Assembly: GCF_029433395.1 (NCBI RefSeq)
Contig: NZ_JAQTHW010000002.1
Location: 1,488,001 to 1,552,000, forward strand
Direction: 5' to 3'
DNA length: 64,000 nt
DNA from: Bifidobacterium sp. ESL0763
GTDB taxonomy: Bacteria > Actinomycetota > Actinomycetes > Actinomycetales > Bifidobacteriaceae
Every line of letters starts with the position of its first letter. The stretch's first letter is position 1. The notes beneath the pieces are model-generated. The model was not told the DNA's origin. It saw nothing but the letters and a program-made list of their open reading frames with translations, and did no database searches. Below, in pieces: positions 35,448-44,382 of the stretch. Both the position numbers and the translations under genes were made by a program.

Positions 35448-36008
35448 CTACTGCCAGCCCTTGGGCGTGTGCTCGATGGACCACTCGCCGAGCTTCTGGG
35501 CGAAGGTTCTGCGGGCGGTGCCGGAGGTCCCGGACGTGGCGGACTCAGCCGCCTTGCCATCCTTGCCGGCTTGGTCGGAATGGTCGGAATGGTCGTCGAG
35601 CAGCCACTTCCGGATGATGAAGTTCCAGATGGCGACGACCACCGTGGCCACGATCTTGCCGATGTTGGTGCGCAGCACATACATGCCGTGCTGCACCACC
35701 GCGGCGTTGGCGGCCATGCCCAGCGTGCTCATCCAGATGATCAGGTCGTTGATGAACAGGCCCACCACCGCGGCGGACAGGAAGATGAAGCCCTCCATCC
35801 AGCGGGCCATGTCGGCGCGGCGCTTGAAGACGTACTTCATGCTCGCCCAGTAGTTGAACGCCAGGGAGACCAGGAACGAGATGGTGCTGGCCACCACGTT
35901 GTTGACGTGGAAGGCCGCGACCAGGACGTTCAGCAGGCCGAAATCGATCACCGCGGCGATGACACCGACGACGCCGAACTTCACGAGTTGTTCGATAAGC
36001 TTTTTCAC
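35448..36008 (-). CDS. GtrA-family membrane protein
   Basis: A 186-residue protein with four hydrophobic helices in the GtrA pattern (QLVKFGVVGVIAAVIDFGLLN, SFLVSLAFNYWASMKYVF). GtrA proteins are thought to move or flip lipid-linked sugars, or serve cell-wall glycan synthesis. The C-terminal tail is Ser/Thr/Gly-rich then helical. I place the start at a GTG (36008), giving the usual N-terminus just before KKLIEQLVKFG. A longer reading to 36089 exists but adds 27 atypical residues. No glycosyltransferase is adjacent, so its partner is unknown. Confidence 0.85.
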   Translation of the reverse strand: MKKLIEQLVKFGVVGVIAAVIDFGLLNVLVAAFHVNNVVASTISFLVSLAFNYWASMKYVFKRRADMARWMEGFIFLSAAVVGLFINDLIIWMSTLGMAANAAVVQHGMYVLRTNIGKIVATVVVAIWNFIIRKWLLDDHSDHSDQAGKDGKAAESATSGTSGTARRTFAQKLGEWSIEHTPKGWQ

Positions 36009-36203
36009 AGTAGCCCATTTAACTCCATAAACCCGCCAAATGGGCTCCGGACGGCGCAATAACCACCGATTCATCGCATGAAACGCCATACGCCGGTGCC
36101 GGTGCCGCCGCGAACCATGAGGCGGCGGAAATGAACCCTGCGCCGGCCGGGCCGCTCGCGCGAGTTAGAATGAACGAAATCCATCAACGACGAAAGGAAC
36201 ACC

Positions 36204-36551
36204 ATGCCAGTCATCCACACCCACGTCTCCGTCTCCACCACCCCCGAGCAGCGCGAGGCCCTCAAGACCGCCTACGGCAAGGCGATCACGGCCGTCCCCG
36301 GCAAGACCGAGGAGTGGCTGATGTGCCCGTTCGAGGACAACATGCCCATCTATTTCGGCGGCAAGGACGACCGGCCGGCCGCCTACGTGGAGGTCAACGT
36401 GATGGGCAGTGACGTCGACCGCTCGGTGTGGGAGTCGATGAGCAAGCAGATCATGGCCGCCCTGCACGAACAGCTCGGCGTGCCGGCCGACCGCACCTAC
36501 ATCCGCTACACCGCCACCGGCGACTGGGGCTGGAACGGCGGCAACTTCTAG
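36204..36551 (+). CDS. MIF-like phenylpyruvate/dopachrome tautomerase
   Basis: A 115-residue protein of the macrophage migration inhibitory factor type. Pro2, the catalytic base after Met removal, and Lys34 (counterpart of MIF Lys32/33) are present. The end, WGWNGGNF, closely resembles the WGWN-STF end of animal MIF. It is therefore closer to the MIF branch than to small 4-oxalocrotonate tautomerases. GAAAGGA precedes the ATG by 7 nt. It has no signal peptide. It is a single gene convergent with fhs across a strong terminator. Enolase-keto tautomerase activity is expected; any host effect is speculative. Confidence 0.9.
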   Translation: MPVIHTHVSVSTTPEQREALKTAYGKAITAVPGKTEEWLMCPFEDNMPIYFGGKDDRPAAYVEVNVMGSDVDRSVWESMSKQIMAALHEQLGVPADRTYIRYTATGDWGWNGGNF

Positions 36552-36579
36552 GCCACCCGCCGCATCGCACCGATCAAAC

Positions 36580-36638
36580 GAATTCCGCCATATTCACGCC
36601 GCCTGGCACTTGTCAGCGGCTCGAATATGGCGGAATTC
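36580..36638. terminator. bidirectional terminator between MIF-like gene and fhs
   Basis: A perfect 16-bp inverted repeat, GAATTCCGCCATATTC (36580-36595) with 36623-36638, lies between convergent stop codons. Confidence 0.85.
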
Positions 36639-36661
36639 CTGTGTTGTGACCGGTAGGTCGC

Positions 36662-38206
36662 TCAGACGATCTTCGGCATGGGGGTGGTCAGCGAGGTGGT
36701 GAGATTGACCTGCACCACGCCGGCGCCCAGATGAGGCTCGACCTTCTTCAGGGTGACGGTGCGTTCCCCGGCGGCGGCCGAATCGTCGTCGGTCATGGTG
36801 GCCGGCGACTTCACCGCGACCACCACCAGGTCGTCGACGCTGGTGCCGACGCCGTTGCACAGCTCGGTGGCCGCGGCGAGCGAGGCGGCGAAACCGTCCT
36901 TGCAGAGCACCCGGTCGCCGGGCACGCCATAGGCGCTGGCGGCGATCCACTTCACGTCCTCGACCAGTCCCATGCCCCTGTGGCTGTCGTGGCCGCTCGC
37001 CGATTCGCCATCGTCCGGAGCCTGCGTGGCGGCCGGCTCGCCGAGCGCGTCCACGAACCCGTCGAGCTGCGGGGCGAGCGCCTCGCCACCGTCGCGGAAA
37101 AGGTTGCCGATGACCGGATCGCGGAACCCGAGTTCGCGCGCCGTGGCCTTGAGCGTTTCGATCTGGTCGTCCTCGCCGTCCCAGAGGTTGACGAGCGGGA
37201 AGGTGGGGATGCCCAGCCCCTCGAGCCGGCGGACATGGAACGGATAGCGCCAGGAGAGCTTCGGGTCGTCGCGCCAGGTCGAGGCGCGGGTGACCACCAC
37301 CGCGGCGGCCGGCCACTGGGCCCCGTATTCGCGGCAGGCGATGTCAAGCCATTTCTGGGCCCCGGCGTCGGCGCCGTAGCCGGCCTCGACCACAACCACG
37401 TCGTGCAGCGCGCAGGCCATCTCGACCGAGACCAGGCTCGGGATGCCCAGGGAAACGTTGGCGAACGGGCCGCAGTGCACGTAGACCGGAGAGCCGTTGA
37501 CGGTCTCGGTCTTGGCAGGCTTCACCGCGTCGCCGAGGATGCCGGTGATGCGCCACAGGTCGATGAACTCGCCGAAGGTGACCGGCGTGCCGTCCTTGGT
37601 ACCCGCGACCATCGCCGAGACGCGCTTTGAGATCTCGTCCATGGAGCGCGAGAGCACCACGATCTGCATCAGCTCGCAGGTGGGGGTGAGCACGACGCGC
37701 TCGGGCACGTTGTTCCTGTTGCGGTCGACAGCGATCTGGCGTAGCAAGCGCGAGGGGACCTCGGAGACGCGTGGCACGAGCACCGTGTCGATGAGCCCGT
37801 CGTCGACGGCCTTCTCGGCAAAGGAGACCAGCAGGTTCTGCGCGCATTCGATGGCCGCCATCTCCCCACAGAGGCCCCAGTCGATGAGCTCGGGGTGCGA
37901 GAGCGAGGACTTGCCGCCTCCCGAGGCGCCGCCCTTGGAGCCGGCCGCCGTGATGCCCATGCTCGGCTGGCGCAGCACCGCCGTGGCGTCGATGCCGCGG
38001 GCTCGCAGGGCGTCGATGAGCGCGATGGTGGTGGTGGTCTTGCCTTCGCCGCGCGAGGCCTTGAGCGGGGTGTCAGCCGTCACCAGGATGACCTTGCCGT
38101 GTTTGCGCGGGGCGTCGGCGTGCTGGCCAAGGTAGTCGAGATAACCGAACGCGTCGATCTTCTCGACGAGACCGTACTGGGTGGTGAACCGATCGATGAG
38201 TGCCAT
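36662..38206 (-). CDS. fhs: formate--tetrahydrofolate ligase
   Basis: A 514-residue cytoplasmic enzyme that makes 10-formyl-THF from formate, THF and ATP for purine synthesis and fMet-tRNA. The ATP site is TPLKASRGEGKTTTT (46-60). Other signatures are VLRQPSMGITAAGSKGGASGGG, HCGPFANVSLG and VVVVEAGYGADAG. It is somewhat shorter than the 555-residue classical enzyme and has a His/Asp/Ser-rich insertion around 395-415, as in other high-GC Gram-positives. It is a single gene. In a bifidobacterium it would recycle formate from pyruvate formate-lyase. Confidence 0.95.
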   Translation of the reverse strand: MALIDRFTTQYGLVEKIDAFGYLDYLGQHADAPRKHGKVILVTADTPLKASRGEGKTTTTIALIDALRARGIDATAVLRQPSMGITAAGSKGGASGGGKSSLSHPELIDWGLCGEMAAIECAQNLLVSFAEKAVDDGLIDTVLVPRVSEVPSRLLRQIAVDRNRNNVPERVVLTPTCELMQIVVLSRSMDEISKRVSAMVAGTKDGTPVTFGEFIDLWRITGILGDAVKPAKTETVNGSPVYVHCGPFANVSLGIPSLVSVEMACALHDVVVVEAGYGADAGAQKWLDIACREYGAQWPAAAVVVTRASTWRDDPKLSWRYPFHVRRLEGLGIPTFPLVNLWDGEDDQIETLKATARELGFRDPVIGNLFRDGGEALAPQLDGFVDALGEPAATQAPDDGESASGHDSHRGMGLVEDVKWIAASAYGVPGDRVLCKDGFAASLAAATELCNGVGTSVDDLVVVAVKSPATMTDDDSAAAGERTVTLKKVEPHLGAGVVQVNLTTSLTTPMPKIV

Positions 38207-38456
38207 GCTCTGCCTGCTTCCGTCGTATGCCTGTGGACGCCGATCTCAGACGGATGAGTGCCGGCGATCCTGCCGAGCGCAGGAACCGGGCACGCCTGCC
38301 GTCGCGACGATACTTGGAGTCTATCATCGGCGCGCCCGGAACCGCAGGCACCGCTCGCGGGCTACGACACTCTTCCTTATGGCATGGTCCTGGATTCGAG
38401 GAACCGGCCCATACCCGCGACTCTGGCCGGGCCCGAACCTGCTGCTGGGACTGCGC
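38207..38456. other. short gap between the small hypothetical gene and fhs
   Basis: About 250 nt with no frame of protein-like composition. It should hold the fhs promoter; I see no clear boxes. Confidence 0.4.
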
Positions 38457-38813
38457 CTACGGCTGAACCTGCGCCTGCCCCTGGGCCGAGGCCAGCTCCT
38501 GCGAGAGCTGGTCGAAGAAGCGGGCGATGTTCTTGCGGTTGCGGGAGCCCTGGAACAGGGTCGCGAACTTCGCGTTGACGCTCACCGCGACCATCGACCC
38601 GTCGCCGTCGGGCGTCACCGCGGCCATCATGTTCTCGCCCCAGGTGTAGAGACTCACATGCGTGGAGAAGATACAGGTCATCGGCGGATTGCCGCTGGAT
38701 TGGAGGATGAAGGCCTTGGACTGCGCGAGCATCTGCAGCATCAGCGGGTAGAGCTGCATGGGCGGCACGTCGTAATGGCACTGCTGCATGCCGGCTTGTT
38801 CGAACGGTCTCAT
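38457..38813 (-). CDS. small conserved-looking hypothetical protein
   Basis: A 118-residue soluble protein. The core (YPLMLQMLAQSKAFILQSSGN, IFSTHVSLYTWGENMMAAV, SVNAKFATLFQGSRNRKNIARFFDQL) alternates helices and strands and looks folded. The last 15 residues are Gln/Ala/Pro-rich. I do not recognise the family. It lies 250 bp upstream of fhs on the same strand. It contains no obvious metal or nucleotide site. The codon use is like the neighbours, so I take it as real. Confidence 0.65.
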   Translation of the reverse strand: MRPFEQAGMQQCHYDVPPMQLYPLMLQMLAQSKAFILQSSGNPPMTCIFSTHVSLYTWGENMMAAVTPDGDGSMVAVSVNAKFATLFQGSRNRKNIARFFDQLSQELASAQGQAQVQP

Positions 38814-39156
38814 TGGTCTCTTGGTTTCCTTCGCTTATACGCTAATCGTTTGACTCTGCGATGCCCGCCATACGTCCCCTGCGGATGCCATGGCATGGCC
38901 ACTGGCTCCTCGGCGTTCAACGATGACCCAATATAGCCGATGCACCCATACAAACGGAAGCGCTACCGCCCGATAGCCAGACGAATCGACCGGAACCATG
39001 GGGATTGACCGGGCTGACCGGGCAATCCCCCACTATCCAATCAAACGACGGAGCAATCGATTGACTGCTCCGCTTGGCCACTTGTCCGCTCCCTGGTATC
39101 GGCCGGCTGACGGCATCACCACCTGCCAGCCGGCCAGGCCCGCAGTCAGCCCGCGA
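38814..39156. other. gene-free gap with two hairpins after the dipeptidase gene
   Basis: GGGGATTG (39000-39007) pairs with 39023-39030, and GGAGCA (39050-39055) pairs with 39066-39071. Either could end the dipeptidase transcript. Nothing else is seen. Confidence 0.5.
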
Positions 39157-40749
39157 TCAGTTGTCGGAGCGGTTGAAGCCGTTGGACATCTTCATCGAGA
39201 CGGTGTAGAGCACCGTGTCGAGCAGGGCGTCGGTCTCGGCCTTGATCTGGTCGGCCATCGACTGGTTGGCGGCGGCGAGCACCTCGCGCACCTCGGCGTT
39301 GCGGGTGGCGGCGATGATCTCGTCGGGTTCCATCGGCTCCACGTCACCCTCGGCGTTGTCGGCCTCGAACTCGGCGCTGGCCTTGCCGCCCAGGCGCGCG
39401 ACCTGCTCGTCGGTGGCGGCGACCATGCGGTGCGCCATGCCGCCGGTGAGCTCCTGGTAGCGCTCGATGGCGTTGGAGGTGTCGTCGAACGCCGAGTCGC
39501 ACAGCGCCGCGATGATGCGGTTGGCCCAGTAGAAGTTCTCGCTGGTGACGCGCGTGGTGGTGTCCTCGAGATAGGCCGGGGTGGTGTCGACGTTCGGATA
39601 GAACGGCACGATGGTGTTGAAGGGGTTGGAGCCGTAGGAGATCCACTGGATGGCGCGGCTGGCCTGCGGACGGTAGGGGCGGATCTGCATGAGCGCGAGC
39701 TGGCTCTGGCGGTTGATGCCGATGTTGCGGTACATGTGGCGGGTGTGCTCGTCGCCGCGATGGCCGTAGGGGTCGAACGGCGTGCCCTGGTAGTGCGAGC
39801 TCAGCACGTACTTGACGTCCTCGATGGTGATCTTGCGCTCCGGCTGGCGGGCCCACGGGATGTCGTCGGACTCCGGGCTGTGGTCGGCGTCGGGGCCGTC
39901 CCAGACCTCGTCGTAGGGGTTGAGGAACCGCTGCATGTACCAGGCGCGCGGGGTGTTGTAGACGTGGTCGGAGTCGGAATGCGAGCCGAAGGCGTCGCGC
40001 GGGTTGAAGGGCGTGGTGGCTTCGACGGCGAGGTCGAGGTGGTTGGCCTCGATGAACTCGTTCAGGTCGGCGGAGCACATGTGCTCCTTGCGCTCGCCCA
40101 GCGCGTCCTCGAGGTCGAACTCGTCGATGCCCAGCTGGTTGGGCATGGTGACGTAGGCGCCGTCGGGCACGCGCTTGGCGATCCAGTGGTGGCCGCCGAC
40201 GGTCTCCATCCACCAGATCTCGTCGACGTCGCTGAAGGCCACGCCGTTCATCTCGTAGGTGCCGTAGCGCTCCAGCAGCGCGCCCAGGCGCTCGACGCCC
40301 TCGCGTGCGGTCTTGATGTAGGGAAGCACGAGCGTGAGGAAGTCCTCCTCGCCGATGCCGCCGGCCACCTCGGGCTCGTAGCCCTTCTCGCCCTTGGTGC
40401 CCTTGGCCTTCGCCAGCTCGACGAACGGGTCGGCGCCGAGCACGCGCTCGTTGGTGGTCAGCGTCTCGGTGGCGCTCATCGCCACGTTCGCCTCGTTGAC
40501 CCCGGCCTCGCCCCAGATGCCGTCGGTGGTGTCGGCGTTGGGCAGGGAGCTATATTGCATCGGGTCGTCCGGCAGGTCCACCTCCACGTGGCTGAGCACG
40601 CTGCGGTAGTGGCGCGGCTGTTCCCCGGGCCTGACCACGACGAAGCGCTTGGGATTGAACTCCCCGTTCGCCGAGTCCTCGTTGCGGGCGATGAGGGTGG
40701 AGCCGTCGTAGCTCGCGTCCTTGCCGACCAGAATGGTGGTGCATGCCAT
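39157..40749 (-). CDS. pepD: C69-family dipeptidase (PepD-type)
   Basis: A 530-residue Ntn-hydrolase-fold peptidase. The nucleophile is Cys3 in MACTTILVG, which would become N-terminal or near N-terminal after processing. TTILVGKDASYDGSTLIARNEDS is the classic U34/C69 start, read here in parts, followed by conserved EIWWMETVGGHHW. It cleaves dipeptides in the cytoplasm and has no signal peptide. The start at 40749 fits the family; GAGGAAAGG lies about 11 nt upstream. Lactobacilli and bifidobacteria usually carry several paralogues. It stands 164 bp downstream of the PEBP gene on the same strand. Confidence 0.92.
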   Translation of the reverse strand: MACTTILVGKDASYDGSTLIARNEDSANGEFNPKRFVVVRPGEQPRHYRSVLSHVEVDLPDDPMQYSSLPNADTTDGIWGEAGVNEANVAMSATETLTTNERVLGADPFVELAKAKGTKGEKGYEPEVAGGIGEEDFLTLVLPYIKTAREGVERLGALLERYGTYEMNGVAFSDVDEIWWMETVGGHHWIAKRVPDGAYVTMPNQLGIDEFDLEDALGERKEHMCSADLNEFIEANHLDLAVEATTPFNPRDAFGSHSDSDHVYNTPRAWYMQRFLNPYDEVWDGPDADHSPESDDIPWARQPERKITIEDVKYVLSSHYQGTPFDPYGHRGDEHTRHMYRNIGINRQSQLALMQIRPYRPQASRAIQWISYGSNPFNTIVPFYPNVDTTPAYLEDTTTRVTSENFYWANRIIAALCDSAFDDTSNAIERYQELTGGMAHRMVAATDEQVARLGGKASAEFEADNAEGDVEPMEPDEIIAATRNAEVREVLAAANQSMADQIKAETDALLDTVLYTVSMKMSNGFNRSDN

Positions 40750-40912
40750 GGAAGATGTGTCCTTTCCTCGGGCGTCGGCCGAGCGTGGGCTCCGGCCGGC
40801 GTTGGTTATATAAACGTATGGTGAGATTGGTTGGGCTGGTGGGCCATGGAACGCGGCTCGCGCAAGCCGCATGCGCGGATCGCGGGCCCTTCGCCGCGGG
40901 CCTTCCGCGGGG

Positions 40913-41467
40913 TCAGGCGGGCTCGCCCATCAGGGTGATCTCGGCCTCGTCGACCTGGCCGTCGTAGTCGCGGATGGCGTGCTGCAGCTCGTTGAGCCAG
41001 AAGCCCTGGTTGAGGCCGGGCAGCGGGTTGGCGGTGGCCCAGACGTGCAGCTGGTAGCCGTGCGGCTTGTCGGGAGGGGTGGGACCGTTGTAGCGCATGG
41101 TCACAGCGGGATCGGTGCCGCCCACGAACTTGCTGGCGGCGCTGGTGCGGCCCTGTGCGGATTCGGGGATCATCGCCGGCAGGGTGCGCGAGAAGTCCGG
41201 CGGGATCTGCAGGGCGTGCGAATCGTTGAAGTCGAACATGATCGCGTCGACCGGCACGTTCGCGGCCGACCAGTGGATCCACTCGAAGCCGCAGACGGGG
41301 ATGGAGTCCGGGTCCGTGAGCTGCCAGTGCAGGTAGCCCATGCCGTCGGCGAGCTCGTCGATGTAGAACGGGAAGGAGATCACCGGCGTGCCGTCCGTCT
41401 TGTTCTGCACCGGGGCGGCGCCCGTGAAATCAGCGGGAATGGTCGTGAAATCAGCGGAAATCTTCAT
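40913..41467 (-). CDS. YbhB/YbcL-family PEBP (Raf-kinase-inhibitor-like) protein
   Basis: A 184-residue phosphatidylethanolamine-binding-protein-like fold. Recognisable parts are QLTDPDSIPVCGFEWIHWSAANVPVDA (the D-P-D and W-x-x-x-N-I/V-P signature region, given here in parts) and the KPHGYQLHVWATANPLPG pocket. Such proteins bind anionic ligands, but bacterial function is unclear. There is no signal peptide. It lies between the dipeptidase and holB genes on the same strand, without close coupling to either. Confidence 0.86.
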   Translation of the reverse strand: MKISADFTTIPADFTGAAPVQNKTDGTPVISFPFYIDELADGMGYLHWQLTDPDSIPVCGFEWIHWSAANVPVDAIMFDFNDSHALQIPPDFSRTLPAMIPESAQGRTSAASKFVGGTDPAVTMRYNGPTPPDKPHGYQLHVWATANPLPGLNQGFWLNELQHAIRDYDGQVDEAEITLMGEPA

Positions 41468-41580
41468 ACCTCAAGTATCGCGCGAAGAGCTGACGTATGG
41501 GCGCGGTTGCGCCGAAGGCCGCCAAGATGGCCATGACTTGCAACGGGCCGGGATGGCTTGTTCCCGCGGCCATTCGCGGC

Positions 41581-42732
41581 TCACGGCAGCAGCGAGCAGA
41601 AGAGCGCCTCGAAGAGCAGGGTCTGGTTGCCGTTGCCGTTCAGGCGCCGGCGGGCCGTGGCAATGGATTCCAGCCGCCGCACCGCGCCCTGGCGGGTCAG
41701 GCGCACCGACAACTCGGTGATGGCGGTGCGGTTCTCGAGGTTGACCAGGCCCACCACGTCCTCGGCGCCGTTCTGCAGCACGGCCACGTCGCGGTAGACG
41801 CTGGCGACGGTGTTGAGCTCGCGGTCGAGCACGTCGCGGCTGCGCCGGGTGGCACGCCTTTTGATGTCGGCCTTCTTGCCGATCTGGTTGAACGCCCCGC
41901 GCAGTTTCGGCGGTATGCGGTCCTTGGGGCCCAGCCCGTTGACGCGGCGGAAGTCCTCTTCCTGGCGCTGGGCGCGCTGCTCGACGTCGGCCTGCGCCTG
42001 CGCCTTGGCGCTTTCGATGAGCCTGCCGGCGAGCAGGACGGCGTCGGAGGCCTTGGCAAGCCCGAGCACGCCGACCACCAGCTCGTCGCGGTCGCTCATC
42101 ACCTGCTTGTTCTCGGCGTAGAGACGGGCCACGCCGATATGGCCTTCGGCGAGCCTCGCAGCGCGCTGGGCGACCTTGGGCTCGACGCCGGTGGCACCTA
42201 CGAGGAATTCAGCCACGGCCTTGGTGGAGGGGACCGCGAGATTGACCACCCTGGTGCGCGAGCGGATGGTCGGCAGCACGTCCTGCGCGCTCGGGGCGCA
42301 CAGCAGCCAGATCGTGTGGGGGCTGGGCTCCTCAATCTCCTTCAAAAGCACGTTGGTGGTGCGTTCCATCATCCGGTCGACGTCCTCGATGATGATGACG
42401 CGCCACGGGGCGACGCTCGGCGTCTGCTCGGAGGTCTCGATCAGGTCGCGCACCTGGTCGATGCCGATGGTCACCTTGTCGGTGGCGAGCACAGTGACGT
42501 CGGGATGGGAGCCGGCCAGCACCTGCTGGCTGGTCTTGCTCGGCTCGTCGCCGAGGCCGTGGTCCGGGCTCTCCAGCGCCGCCGCGAAGGCGCGCGCCAC
42601 GTTCGAGCGCCCCGATCCGGGAGGCCCGCAGATCAGCCATGACTGCGCGATGGCCTTCGGATCGCCGGAGGCGACGGCACGCAGCTGGCCGACCACCTGG
42701 TCCTGGCCCACTATCGAGTCCCATACGCTCAT
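41581..42732 (-). CDS. holB: DNA polymerase III subunit delta prime
   Basis: A 383-residue clamp-loader subunit. Its AAA+ core reads GQDQVVGQLRAV, then a Walker A variant GPPGSGRSN with Arg in place of Lys. IIIEDVDRM follows as Walker B, then LLKEIEEPSPHTIWLL and RSRTRVV. The Arg fits delta prime, which need not hydrolyse ATP. The four-cysteine zinc module normally found between Walker A and B is absent: the segment 45-75 has no Cys. GGGAGG lies 6 nt before the ATG. It follows tmk by 72 bp, the usual tmk-holB order. Confidence 0.93.
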   Translation of the reverse strand: MSVWDSIVGQDQVVGQLRAVASGDPKAIAQSWLICGPPGSGRSNVARAFAAALESPDHGLGDEPSKTSQQVLAGSHPDVTVLATDKVTIGIDQVRDLIETSEQTPSVAPWRVIIIEDVDRMMERTTNVLLKEIEEPSPHTIWLLCAPSAQDVLPTIRSRTRVVNLAVPSTKAVAEFLVGATGVEPKVAQRAARLAEGHIGVARLYAENKQVMSDRDELVVGVLGLAKASDAVLLAGRLIESAKAQAQADVEQRAQRQEEDFRRVNGLGPKDRIPPKLRGAFNQIGKKADIKRRATRRSRDVLDRELNTVASVYRDVAVLQNGAEDVVGLVNLENRTAITELSVRLTRQGAVRRLESIATARRRLNGNGNQTLLFEALFCSLLP

Positions 42733-42804
42733 CGTCGCCTCCCTTGTCTTCCTCAACCCTATTGCCTCTCGCCGATATGCCGGTGATGGCCGATTGCCTG
42801 GCGC

Positions 42805-43434
42805 CTATCGCGCCAGCAGCCCGTCGATGTCGCTGCGGATGCCGCGCCAGACCTCGTCCACGCTGCCGGCGGCCTCGATGACCCTGAAGCGCGCGGGTTC
42901 CTGGGCGGCGAGGTCGAGAAACGCCTGACGGGTGCGCTGCTGGAAGCCGTCGCCGGCCGATTCCATGCGGTCCTCGCTGTGCTCCAGGCGCGTGTGGGAG
43001 GCCCGGGGATCCATGTCGAGCAAGTAGGTGCGCGCTGGCAGCAGGTCGTTCGTCGCCCACATGCTCAGCTCGCGCACCTGGTCCTGAGTCAATTCGCGCC
43101 CCCCGGCCTGGTAGGCCAGCGAGGAGTCGAGGTAGCGGTCGGAGATCACCAGGGCCCCGCGTTCGAGCGCCGGACGGACCACCTCGGCGACGTGCTGGGC
43201 GCGGTCGGCGGCGAAGAGCAGCGCCTCGGCCCGCGGCGCGATGTCGGCGTCATCGCCGGAGACCCCATGCAGCAGCAGCTGGCGCAACGCGGCGCCCAAC
43301 GGCGTGCCTCCCGGCTCGCGCGTGACCACCACCTCGTAGCCAAGCCCCTCGGCATAGTCTTTCAGACGCCCGACCTGCGTGGTCTTGCCCACGCCGTCGA
43401 CGCCCTCGAACGAAACGAACACACCACTCGTCAT
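42805..43434 (-). CDS. tmk: thymidylate kinase
   Basis: A 209-residue kinase that makes dTDP from dTMP. The P-loop is [11 protein letters not shown], followed by the DRE-like [10 protein letters not shown], the [12 protein letters not shown] segment and the lid region near REL. Length is normal. The ATG at 43434 is chosen; a GTG 12 nt upstream is possible because GAGG sits closer to it. It belongs to a topA-tmk-holB arrangement that is common in actinobacteria, but here a two-gene DUF4160 module lies between topA and tmk. Confidence 0.95.
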   Translation of the reverse strand: MTSGVFVSFEGVDGVGKTTQVGRLKDYAEGLGYEVVVTREPGGTPLGAALRQLLLHGVSGDDADIAPRAEALLFAADRAQHVAEVVRPALERGALVISDRYLDSSLAYQAGGRELTQDQVRELSMWATNDLLPARTYLLDMDPRASHTRLEHSEDRMESAGDGFQQRTRQAFLDLAAQEPARFRVIEAAGSVDEVWRGIRSDIDGLLAR

Positions 43435-43549
43435 TGCCAGTCCCACCTCAAGCCATAGGTATTTCAGTAATCTCGATTGAATTCGTCGCTATCATTGTAT
43501 TCCCGGACCGGCGGCATCCAACACAGCCATCCAAGCAACACCGAACACC

Positions 43550-43819
43550 TCACCTGTCGAAGTGATGGCTCCCGAACGTCCTGTCCCATGCGCCAACGAT
43601 AAGCGTGTACCGTCGCGCAAGATCGTTGCGGATCTTCCTCAACGTTCTCGGCGGCAGTTTGCCCCTGTTGTGCGACAACACTATATCGCCATCCTCGGCG
43701 AACACGAATTTCGCCATATCCCTGTTTCGGCCCTGGCAGACGTGGACGTGCACCCCATGCTCGCCATCACGGTCGTTGAACGAGACCTCATAGCCCTTGA
43801 TAAAGAATTTCTCAGTCAT
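43550..43819 (-). CDS. DUF4160-family small protein
   Basis: An 89-residue protein. The MTEKFFIKGYEVSFNDRDGEHGVHVHV start, an AKFVFAEDGDIVLSHNRGKLP middle (both quoted in parts) and a basic RTLRKIRNDLARRY helix match the DUF4160 pattern, with HVHV strand and a GxLP turn. DUF4160 genes often occur next to a second small gene and have been suggested as toxin-antitoxin-like pairs, but no activity is established. Its ATG overlaps the stop of the upstream partner by 8 nt, so they are translated together. Confidence 0.78.
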   Translation of the reverse strand: MTEKFFIKGYEVSFNDRDGEHGVHVHVCQGRNRDMAKFVFAEDGDIVLSHNRGKLPPRTLRKIRNDLARRYTLIVGAWDRTFGSHHFDR

Positions 43820-44045
43820 CGCCGTACTTCCGATCATCGTCACGGGAGCCCTGCACCAGGTCATAGTTCAACTTGTAGTAGTTGAGCAGGAACGGCATGA
43901 AGTCTTCGGGAAAATTCGACGAGAGCAGGTTGCCCCTGTTGTCAAAGACCGCCTTACGGCCATAGTCGACCTCGGTGATGGTCACGGTATCGTCGGTGTA
44001 GCCCAGCCGCACGCCGTCCATCTCAAAGAGATCATCACATCGCAT
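43812..44045 (-). CDS. small partner protein of the DUF4160 gene
   Basis: A 77-residue acidic protein (MRCDDLFEMDGVRLGYTDD..., ending in DRKYGDD). It has two or three predicted strands and a helix near PEDFMPFLLNYYKLNYDLV. GGAGG lies about 7 nt before the ATG. The 8-nt overlap with the DUF4160 gene indicates a two-gene operon. It may be a DUF2442-like or other partner; I cannot assign the family with confidence. The pair sits between topA and tmk. Confidence 0.6.
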   Translation of the reverse strand: MRCDDLFEMDGVRLGYTDDTVTITEVDYGRKAVFDNRGNLLSSNFPEDFMPFLLNYYKLNYDLVQGSRDDDRKYGDD

Positions 44046-44382
44046 CGCGCACCTCCTTTCCTCCTGCGATACCGCCAATTGTAGCGGAAAAGCAGGAGCG
44101 CGAGAAGGCCTCGCGACCGGCCGGCGCGGGACCTTGCGCCTGCGATGCCTCAGCCCGCCCGTGGATATCCGATTGGCCATGCCAGCTCCCTTCGCCTCGA
44201 TGTCATCGCCATCGATTCCATTGAAGCGCGGCGGCAAAGGCCGTCAAAGCGGAACGGGGCACTGTGGTCGAATGGTTGGAGTTATCCACATTCCGGGCGT
44301 GTCGCATCCGTGGGCGCACTCCTCCGGGAGCGGAGTCAAGCCCACATGCACGGAAACGGGTCCGGCGCCGGCCGGTCTCGCC
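44046..44382. other. gap between topA and the DUF4160 pair
   Basis: About 340 nt with no gene. A composite hairpin (GTGGGC from 44309 with GCCCAC near 44338, and inner ACTCC/GGAGT) probably ends topA. Confidence 0.45.

Noticed and set aside
44260-44350. tRNA-like segment
   Set aside because: GTGGTCGAATGG resembles a D arm, but no anticodon or T arm can be placed; the folding is a plain hairpin.
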